Below are positions 1-5,820 of a stretch of 15,711 nt of DNA, piece after piece (within the stretch, counting starts at the first letter, position 1; each line of letters opens with the position of its first letter). This stretch comes from an uncultured Acidimicrobiales bacterium. GTDB lineage: Bacteria; Actinomycetota; Acidimicrobiia; Acidimicrobiales; SZUA-35. The DNA lies in contig CALJAE010000134.1 of the NCBI GenBank assembly GCA_938028175.1, forward strand, positions 1 to 15,711, given 5' to 3'. Below the pieces are notes generated by a model. That model ran no database searches, was not told the DNA's origin, and saw only the letters and a list, made by a program, of their open reading frames with translations. The translations under genes and the position numbers were made by a program.

Positions 1-729
1 CCCAATATCGGCGCCGGTTTCGAGTACTCGCTTCTGGAGATCTACCAGATTCTTTTCGTCAAGTGGGTTAGCTTCATGGTTCGGGAACGTACCGTCAAGC
101 TCTTCAAACATGATTTCTAAATCAAACGGAAGACCCTTGAACGCCGCAGGAATCACGTATCCGCCCATACCATTAGCCGTATCGGCGATAACCTTCAACG
201 GTTTGAAGTTGTCGGTATTAACGAAACTACGAACGTGGCTCGCAAAGTCTTCTAGCAAATTCATTTCTCTAATACTGCCAACCTGATCCGCACTAGATGG
301 AGCCGTTTCAGCTGGTGCCGCAGCCACCGCCTTAATCTCCACTAAGCCGGACTCGATTCCAATGGGCGCTGCACCCGAAAAGCACATCTTGATACCGTTG
401 TACTCTGCCGGATTGTGTGAAGCGGTGAACATAACGCCAGGCAGATTTAGATGGCCCGAGGCAAAATACAACAAGTCAGTCGAAGCTAGCCCAATGTTGA
501 TTACACCTAGACCGCTCATGGTGACACCCTTAGCAAATGCTGCAACTAGCTCTGGACCACTTGGACGCATATCGTGGCCTATAACTATCTCTTTGGTAGC
601 AGGTTCACGTTCCTTAACAAGAGCTGCCAGCCCACGGCCGATGCCTTCACAAACACCGGCTGAAATCTGGTCCGGGTATATACCTCGGATGTCATAAGCC
701 TTAAAAATCTGATCTAGTGAGTCTTCCAT
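1..729 (-). CDS. manB: Phosphomannomutase/phosphoglucomutase, 3' end cut by window edge
   Basis: I translated this by hand from the ATG at 729. It reads 243 codons without a stop to the left edge, so it is the N-terminal half of a protein that is normally about 450-470 residues. It belongs to the alpha-D-phosphohexomutase family, which interconverts mannose-6-P/mannose-1-P (and often the glucose pair) in the cytoplasm and so feeds GDP-mannose synthesis. What shows this: the start IFKAYDIRGIYP (residues 8-19), the active-site phosphoserine loop FTASHNPAEYNG (101-112, Ser104), the domain-2 segment VIADTANGMGG (180-190), and DGTFPNHEANPLDEKN (212-227), all typical of ManB/AlgC. It is the last visible gene of a minus-strand run, 132 bp after the GtrA/GT2 fusion, and a possible -10 box at 765-770 may give it its own promoter. 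The family is certain; mannose versus glucose preference cannot be read from this half. Confidence 0.93.
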   Translation of the reverse strand, partial: MEDSLDQIFKAYDIRGIYPDQISAGVCEGIGRGLAALVKEREPATKEIVIGHDMRPSGPELVAAFAKGVTMSGLGVINIGLASTDLLYFASGHLNLPGVMFTASHNPAEYNGIKMCFSGAAPIGIESGLVEIKAVAAAPAETAPSSADQVGSIREMNLLEDFASHVRSFVNTDNFKPLKVIADTANGMGGYVIPAAFKGLPFDLEIMFEELDGTFPNHEANPLDEKNLVDLQKRVLETGADIG

Positions 730-764
730 AACCTCAAATGTTCCTAACACGCATAACCAGAGCA

Positions 765-770
765 CTTATA
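765..770 (-). promoter_or_regulatory. Possible -10 box upstream of manB
   Basis: On the minus strand this reads TATAAG, about 35 nt before the manB ATG, inside the 132-bp gap after the upstream gene. No convincing -35 hexamer lies 16-18 nt further upstream, so this is only a candidate for an internal promoter. Read-through from the upstream genes is equally possible. No terminator-like hairpin with a T-tract is visible in the gap. Confidence 0.3.
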
Positions 771-861
771 CAAGCCTCTGCCACGGTCCAGACCCTAGCA
801 CGGACAGTTATCTCGATAAAGAAACTCAGAAACCTAATTGGAACACAAGATCAGCAACCAC

Positions 862-2034
862 TTAAACATTTATGGTCTCGTTGGAATAAGCACCCTGGCC
901 AGCAAGGCGTCTAATTTTCACCAGATCCTGAGCAAACTTTAAGGTGTCAGAAAACAACGAGACAGAAGATCCTTCTCTGTTGTTAACTCTCACAGGCCGC
1001 TCGACCAGAGATAGTCTGTCCAACTCGGCCATAATAAAAAGCTCTACATCGAAACCAAAGCCTAAGGTCTGCAGACGTTCAGCCATAGAGCTTGCAACGT
1101 CGGAGCGAAAGCCCTTGATGCCACACTGCGTGTCGCGGAACTGACCTAGAAGTACGACGTGGGTTAGTTTGTTCACTCCCCAACCACCAACTTTTCGAAG
1201 AAAGCTGGTTTCAACTTCGGCAACAGAGTCTGGGTGCCGACGACTTCCAACGACCATGTCCCAGCCATCTTCAAGCTGGAATAGAAAATCCAAAATTAGT
1301 TCTGGCGGGTAAGCGAGGTCGCTGTCTGTAAAAATAACTGAACGCCCAGAGGCAGCCGTCATGCCCGTGCGAACTGCACCACCCTTACCCTGGTTGGCCT
1401 CATGGCGAATAACCCTCGCCCCATTCTTTTCAGCTACTTCAGCTGTGTCGTCAGAGGAACAATCATCGACCACCAACAGTTCAAAGTCACTTAGCGGCAT
1501 CTGCACGACTAACAACTCAGACATTTCAGACAAAGATTGGGCAATACGCTCGGCTTCGTTGTATGCAGGCAATACAACAGTCAGGCGCTTATCGCCGGGC
1601 GGTGCTGGCCGATCAGTTCGAGTAGCTAAGGCTTGTCGCATCGAATGGAACAAGATGTTTCTATATGCTGCCCACCTCACCACTGACGCTGCACCCATAG
1701 CCACAAACTTAGCTATGACTAGCCCGACAGTACTTGTTACATCTAAAACGTCGCCTGGAAATCCAGCGACTGAAACAAGTACTACCATGTCGACCGCTGC
1801 GGCCAATAGTGCTGTTAACACGAAAAGCCAGGGTCTTGCAACCCAACGATATGCAGAACTAAGTTCGAAAGTCCAGACTCTATTTGCCAGATAAGAAACA
1901 ACAGCTGCAACAACTAGAGCGATTAGGTTCGCAAGCCCTAGGGCCACTCTAGATTCGAGGGCCAATAACAGCCCTAAGTCAATGGCTGTAACGAACAACC
2001 CAACAAAAACAAAGAGCCGAACTCTAGACCTCAA
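862..2034 (-). CDS. GtrA-like membrane domain fused to DPG/DPM-type polyprenyl-phosphate sugar synthase
   Basis: This 390-residue protein has two parts. Residues 1-130 hold four predicted membrane helices (about 7-26, 33-52, 69-90, 100-122) with NRVWTF at 51-56, the hallmark of GtrA-type proteins thought to help translocate lipid-linked sugars. Residues 150-375 are a GT2 glycosyltransferase closest to dolichyl-phosphate glucose/mannose synthases: PAYNE (156-160), VDDCSSDDT (189-197), the metal-binding TDSDL (236-240), TQCGIKGFR (302-310) and GFGFDVELF (325-333). The likely reaction is NDP-sugar plus polyprenyl phosphate giving polyprenyl-P-sugar at the inner membrane face; which sugar is unknown. 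The start is a TTG at 2034 whose TTGA overlaps the stop of the upstream 1074-residue protein by 4 bp, indicating translational coupling. No in-frame ATG/GTG gives a full GtrA domain. A weak GGAAG lies about 13 nt upstream. The more familiar fusion order is GT2 first and GtrA second; here it is reversed. Confidence 0.88.
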   Translation of the reverse strand: MRSRVRLFVFVGLFVTAIDLGLLLALESRVALGLANLIALVVAAVVSYLANRVWTFELSSAYRWVARPWLFVLTALLAAAVDMVVLVSVAGFPGDVLDVTSTVGLVIAKFVAMGAASVVRWAAYRNILFHSMRQALATRTDRPAPPGDKRLTVVLPAYNEAERIAQSLSEMSELLVVQMPLSDFELLVVDDCSSDDTAEVAEKNGARVIRHEANQGKGGAVRTGMTAASGRSVIFTDSDLAYPPELILDFLFQLEDGWDMVVGSRRHPDSVAEVETSFLRKVGGWGVNKLTHVVLLGQFRDTQCGIKGFRSDVASSMAERLQTLGFGFDVELFIMAELDRLSLVERPVRVNNREGSSVSLFSDTLKFAQDLVKIRRLAGQGAYSNETINV

Positions 2035-5000
2035 GACTCTGGGACTTCCGAGTCTTCGGTCTCATAGAGACCTGCTGAGTCATCGTCTGAGTCACCAAAT
2101 ACTTCTACGAGTGGGTCTGGTTCTGGGTTATCAATTTCTTCAGCCGGAGCAGAAGGAATCTCAGGCACGTCTAACTCGGTGCTGCTATTTGGCGAAGGAA
2201 CCGAAGCCGCTGCAAGTGGCATCGCCGCCAGCACGGGGTTAGCTGTCTGGCGCCTTCTGTATACAAAGAAGACACCCAACAGGGAAACAAATGTCACAAG
2301 ATATGATCCACGTTCGACAAGACTCGAGCCGTAGCTCAATTCGACCTGTGTATCAGTAGGGACCACAACCATTTGGTTTGGTCCAACTCTCCACGGGCCA
2401 TCTGCGCCGTCCGCTTGCCAGTTCGGGAAGAAAGATGTTCGCACTATGACAGGCTTACCGACTTGGTCGACCTCGAATGAAATAGTGTCTCTAGTTGTTG
2501 AATAGTTGGAAACTACAGCTGGCTCGTCGATCTCGGACAATAGATCGGAGTCTCCAAGACTTAGAAACTCCGATGGCAAGATGCGTTCTTCAGCTATACC
2601 TTCTTCATCAGCAGTACGGGGCCAGTCACTTGGGCCATCTACAGCCGGCAGAGCAGGATACGCAGCAGGATTTTGATACGCCCTTACGGCTTCACCTTCC
2701 CAGCCAACCAAGAACTCTGATTCTCTCTCGAGTTGATCTCTCAGGAGAATCCGTTCGGAGTTAATACGCCCCTCGATCGCCTGATCCAAAACTCCGTTAC
2801 CTTCTAGAGTCGTTCTGAGTTCAGCCAACTCTGCTTCAATCTCTGCACGCTGCGGAGTTTCCTCTCCCTCTTGCCCGCCAACGAAAAGGTCTTCGAACGT
2901 GTTACCGGAAACCACAACTGGTAGGTGATCAAGGCCTTCTGCCTCAGCCCATTCGTTATGCTCAAAGATCGCAAAGGCGTTAGTAAATGCTGCTCCGTCG
3001 GGAAATGCGCCCGATACAGATGTAATCTCAGTTAAGTCGCCATGATTGCGAGCAGCTTCGATTGCTTGATCATTAGAAGCCAGGTAGTAACGAATACCGG
3101 AAGCCCTCATCTGGTCAACACCGACATCAATATCGAAGCTTTCATATGGCAAGAAACGCTGCGCAGCTGAAGGTTCGATAGATAGGCGGCTCTGATTCAG
3201 GAAATGGAATGGCGTTGAAGTAGAACTCTCGAAGAAAAGACCTTCCATCGAGTCGATACAACCATCAGTAAAGTGAGGCAGCAACATCAGGGCCATTGGA
3301 GTACCAAAACGGTCGAGTTCTGGGCTGAACTCCCAAAACGCTCGTCCACAACCAACCTCTTGACCAATTAGTTCCATGGTGGATATGACATCTCGATATT
3401 CGCGGAAATGGTCTTTAGTCTCGATTCCCGTCGAGTTCCAAGTTGCCCATGCCTGAGCTTGGTGTCCTTCGTTAATGGTGAAGCCAGCCCACCCGATCGC
3501 TGGTTCGCCTTCAGCGTTAATGAACTGATGATTACTAAACGGTGCACGGCCAAGAACTGCCAAAATTCCGAGTAGCGCCGGAATAAGCGCAACAAATGAA
3601 ATAGCAGCCATCGCTCTTCTGCGGGGCACGTCAAAGCTAAATGAGTTTTCCATTGTGAAACGGATAATGGATGACAGCCCGATTGCAGCTGCTAAATATG
3701 CTGTCAAATAAACAGTCGGCAACAGACGCTGATTCCAAAGAGAGCTCGGACCGATATTGACATAAAGCAGAACAAAGAACCCGCACATCACGCTCATAAC
3801 CAAGCCAAGCCGCTGTCTGGTAAACAGACTGATCACAAACCCCAAAGCCACAAGTGGAAAAGCGATTCTCATTGGCGTAGTTAATAAGTTTTCTGCAAAC
3901 GCAGTCTCACGTATCCAGCCAAGATCGTTGAACATTCCCTGGATCTCTCCAGTGAAACCAAATGGGATAAACCAGAAAGCTGCAATACCTAGACCAACAA
4001 GACCTAGTCTTGCAGCCACCACAAATTCAGAACCAAATCTAGAGAACGTTTCTTTGGAGTAGCTCCAAGCAAAAGATAATGCAGAAATCACAGCCAGCAG
4101 ACCAACTAGAGTCACTGTGACTTTCATCCGACTACCGATATCAGGATTTAGCCAGACAACAGTCATAAGAAGAAGTGCGATTCCCGAGACCGGAACTACT
4201 CGAGAAGACTTTGGATGAGAAAATACGGTAAACCCGATCGCCGGCACCAAGAAAAACACTGGTATTACGTGTGACAGAGCAGCAAGTGCAATGACAATCG
4301 AGGTTCTGCCATACCATTTGCGGTCATCGAGTGATCTTATAACCAAGCCGATTGCCACTAGAACTAGCGCAAAGCTGATGGAGAAAGAAAACTCTCCAGC
4401 CAGAGTTGACAAGATATTGCCACCCAGGATCGTGAAATTAGCGTCGAATAAAAACACCAAGGTACCAATAGCCAAAAATGCTGGACCAGGTTCTGGAAGT
4501 CTTGCTAGTCGACCCATCCCCCAAGCGGCGATTGGCATAAAAACTATCCCAGAAAATGCGACCAACTTAAATGCCACACCGTAAGGGATATGAACCAGAG
4601 CAATCGCAGCAATGACTGTCAGTGTCATCAGAACTAGGCGAAGAGGAACGAGGCCAAAATTGAGCTTCGCCAAAAATCCAGAACGAATTGATTCAACATC
4701 GCCAGACGATGACTTTGTAAGCTTCGGCCCAACCAAATAGTCGACAGCGAATATCAACCCGAGTGCCAAAGGCAGCCCGATCCACCAGACCAACCCTACG
4801 TTAACGATGACAATGGCAAGCGCTGGAATCACCATGTAGAAACGATAAGCAGGAAAGCCCTGGTACCAGTCTGGAGCCCAACCTGTTAACGAGAAATTTG
4901 GAAGTAACTCGTCTCTAAGAAACGCTGGACCCCAAATGTGGGCGCCCATATCTCCGCCTGTTGGAATCGAGTTTTGAAAGAACAGGAACCTCTCACTGTT

Positions 5001-5255
5001 ATTAAAATTTAGAATCAAGAACACAAAGAGTGAGCTGACTGCAGCAACAGTGAAACCTGAGTTGCGTCGAAAGAACTTCAAAAGGCTAATTATTGGAGAA
5101 CCTGATCCTCCAGCGAGTTGCGGCTCACCCAAAATGGCTGGAGCATCGCCATTACTGGTATCGACACCGTTAGCATTCAAAACTGTGGCCTCTGATGCCA
5201 CAGTCGAACTACCCTCGAGCTCAGAATTCGATTCAGATTTAATCTCAGATTCCAT
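2031..5255 (-). CDS. Giant polytopic membrane protein, 6-pyruvoyl-tetrahydropterin synthase-related / GT-C-like
   Basis: This 1074-residue protein resembles the actinobacterial membrane proteins labelled '6-pyruvoyl-tetrahydropterin synthase-related', a name that reflects a distant domain match rather than pterin chemistry. Its shape is that of a GT-C glycosyltransferase. It has a polar, acidic N-tail (1-55), a first helix (about 68-84), and an outer loop with GGDMGAHIWGP (100-110), whose Asp102 sits where GT-C enzymes carry a catalytic acid. Roughly 12-14 further helices run to about 568, followed by a large extracytoplasmic domain (about 570-982, with Cys636 and Cys666 able to form a disulfide). 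FPNWQADGADGPWRVGPN (943-960) is a typical family signature. A last helix spans about 983-999, then comes RRR and an acidic, Pro-rich cytoplasmic tail to 1074. Residues about 800-846 look like a charged coiled-coil insertion. The start ATG at 5255 is firm because an in-frame TAG lies two codons upstream. It overlaps the downstream polyprenyl-P-sugar synthase, so it may use that lipid-linked sugar. Activity is inferred. Confidence 0.82.
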   Translation of the reverse strand: MESEIKSESNSELEGSSTVASEATVLNANGVDTSNGDAPAILGEPQLAGGSGSPIISLLKFFRRNSGFTVAAVSSLFVFLILNFNNSERFLFFQNSIPTGGDMGAHIWGPAFLRDELLPNFSLTGWAPDWYQGFPAYRFYMVIPALAIVIVNVGLVWWIGLPLALGLIFAVDYLVGPKLTKSSSGDVESIRSGFLAKLNFGLVPLRLVLMTLTVIAAIALVHIPYGVAFKLVAFSGIVFMPIAAWGMGRLARLPEPGPAFLAIGTLVFLFDANFTILGGNILSTLAGEFSFSISFALVLVAIGLVIRSLDDRKWYGRTSIVIALAALSHVIPVFFLVPAIGFTVFSHPKSSRVVPVSGIALLLMTVVWLNPDIGSRMKVTVTLVGLLAVISALSFAWSYSKETFSRFGSEFVVAARLGLVGLGIAAFWFIPFGFTGEIQGMFNDLGWIRETAFAENLLTTPMRIAFPLVALGFVISLFTRQRLGLVMSVMCGFFVLLYVNIGPSSLWNQRLLPTVYLTAYLAAAIGLSSIIRFTMENSFSFDVPRRRAMAAISFVALIPALLGILAVLGRAPFSNHQFINAEGEPAIGWAGFTINEGHQAQAWATWNSTGIETKDHFREYRDVISTMELIGQEVGCGRAFWEFSPELDRFGTPMALMLLPHFTDGCIDSMEGLFFESSTSTPFHFLNQSRLSIEPSAAQRFLPYESFDIDVGVDQMRASGIRYYLASNDQAIEAARNHGDLTEITSVSGAFPDGAAFTNAFAIFEHNEWAEAEGLDHLPVVVSGNTFEDLFVGGQEGEETPQRAEIEAELAELRTTLEGNGVLDQAIEGRINSERILLRDQLERESEFLVGWEGEAVRAYQNPAAYPALPAVDGPSDWPRTADEEGIAEERILPSEFLSLGDSDLLSEIDEPAVVSNYSTTRDTISFEVDQVGKPVIVRTSFFPNWQADGADGPWRVGPNQMVVVPTDTQVELSYGSSLVERGSYLVTFVSLLGVFFVYRRRQTANPVLAAMPLAAASVPSPNSSTELDVPEIPSAPAEEIDNPEPDPLVEVFGDSDDDSAGLYETEDSEVPES

Positions 5256-5345
5256 TGACTACCCAGACCCATCCAGAACGAATGAGCTACCCATTAGACT
5301 GGACGAGTTTAGTCTATTCAAGACACCCATTGGCGCCAAATAAGA

Positions 5346-5579
5346 TTAGTTTTTAGAAATACGATCTTTGACTTCGATCAGAGCGTCAGCTAGGTCGATT
5401 TGTTCCCCAGCTAGTTTCCACCAGCGCTTGTCACACTTATCACATGAATGCATCATCAGATCGTTTCCATCCACTGGAATTCGGATCGTTGTTAGCTGAT
5501 TTTCACATTGTTGACATAAATCAATGATGTCACCAGCTGCCGACCTAGTTGTTTTGGGTCCTGATTCGCTTTTACTCAC
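5346..5579 (-). CDS. Small zinc-ribbon protein of unknown function
   Basis: I prefer the GTG start at 5579, giving 77 residues, because AAGGCGG lies 5 nt upstream. An in-frame TTG at 5609 would add ten residues but has no such site. The protein starts with a polar tail, then has CQQC and CDKC about 28 residues apart, a four-cysteine zinc-ribbon arrangement, followed by RWWKLAGEQIDL and an acidic helix. There is no signal peptide or membrane segment, so it should be a soluble cytoplasmic protein binding one zinc ion. I have the impression that similar short CxxC...CxxCxxRWW proteins occur in other actinobacteria without an assigned role, but cannot verify it here. It is the first gene of the minus-strand run, 90 bp ahead of the 1074-residue membrane protein, and is divergent from ftsH. 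A role as a small regulator or adaptor is possible but not shown. Confidence 0.72.
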   Translation of the reverse strand: MSKSESGPKTTRSAAGDIIDLCQQCENQLTTIRIPVDGNDLMMHSCDKCDKRWWKLAGEQIDLADALIEVKDRISKN

Positions 5580-5584
5580 ATTAA

Positions 5585-5591
5585 CCGCCTT
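5585..5591 (-). promoter_or_regulatory. Ribosome binding site choosing the GTG start of the zinc-ribbon gene
   Basis: On the minus strand this reads AAGGCGG, 5 nt before the GTG at 5579. It matches the anti-Shine-Dalgarno well by the standard of this window, where most starts have weak sites. It favours GTG 5579 over the longer TTG 5609 reading. Confidence 0.55.
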
Positions 5592-5649
5592 AAATCGTGC
5601 ACTTTGCAACTCATGGTTGTTGACTTACATAAGCCAGTCGGCGGATCTG

Positions 5650-5665
5650 GTGATCTCATGATCAC
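5650..5665. promoter_or_regulatory. 16-bp inverted repeat between zinc-ribbon gene and ftsH (operator candidate)
   Basis: GTGATC and GATCAC are perfect inverted arms separated by TCAT. The element lies in the divergent region, upstream of both genes and clear of the proposed ftsH promoter. Its symmetry suits a dimeric DNA-binding protein. A 6-bp arm can occur by chance in a region this long, so the call is tentative. Confidence 0.25.
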
Positions 5666-5728
5666 TAGCTCTTGATTTGGTTCAGATGGACTAGACACAA
5701 AGCTTGTACCAGAACGAAATAAAGTTGA

Positions 5729-5756
5729 TTTACAGCCGGTTTGGGCATAGTAAGAT
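5729..5756 (+). promoter_or_regulatory. Probable ftsH promoter
   Basis: TTTACA (5729-5734) and TAAGAT (5751-5756) are separated by 16 bp. They match the housekeeping -35 consensus at 5 of 6 positions and the -10 consensus at 4 of 6. Transcription would begin near 5763 and leave a leader of about 58 nt before the ftsH ATG. An overlapping alternative is TTGATT (5725-5730) with TAGTAA at 17 bp. There is no clear heat-shock-type element. Confidence 0.5.
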
Positions 5757-5772
5757 GTGCACTAGACTCACA

Positions 5773-5800
5773 TCTGATAGCTGAGTTCCGACTCTGATAG
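5773..5800 (+). repeat. Two TCTGATAG direct repeats in the ftsH leader
   Basis: TCTGATAG occurs at 5773-5780 and again at 5793-5800, exactly 20 bp apart, which is about two helical turns. Between them lies GAGT-TCCG-ACTC (5783-5794), a 4-bp stem closed by a UNCG-type tetraloop in RNA. An alternative stem, ACTCA (5766-5770) with TGAGT (5782-5786), would use the same bases and exclude the first. Both elements sit downstream of the proposed transcription start, so a role in RNA or protein binding is conceivable. Confidence 0.4.
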
Positions 5801-5820
5801 AGAGCTAGAAACAAACAATT

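Noticed and set aside
362..697. 111-residue open frame on the plus strand
   Set aside because: Lies opposite manB, whose TASHNP active-site loop confirms the minus strand.
1361..1894. 177-residue open frame on the plus strand
   Set aside because: Antisense to the GtrA/GT2 fusion, which has clear motifs; composition rich in Ser/Thr/Ala without any recognisable domain.
2031..5255. Reading the '6-pyruvoyl-tetrahydropterin synthase-related' label as a pterin-biosynthesis enzyme
   Set aside because: The protein is a polytopic membrane protein with a GT-C-like layout; no PTPS zinc-binding histidine set is visible.
5295..5316. TAGACT/AGTCTA hairpin after the zinc-ribbon gene
   Set aside because: 6-bp stem with a 10-nt loop, AT-rich and without a T-tract in the direction of transcription; not a convincing terminator.
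5330..5339. TTGGCGCCAA palindrome just past the zinc-ribbon stop
   Set aside because: A single 10-bp palindrome at a gene end, no repeats elsewhere seen; likely chance.
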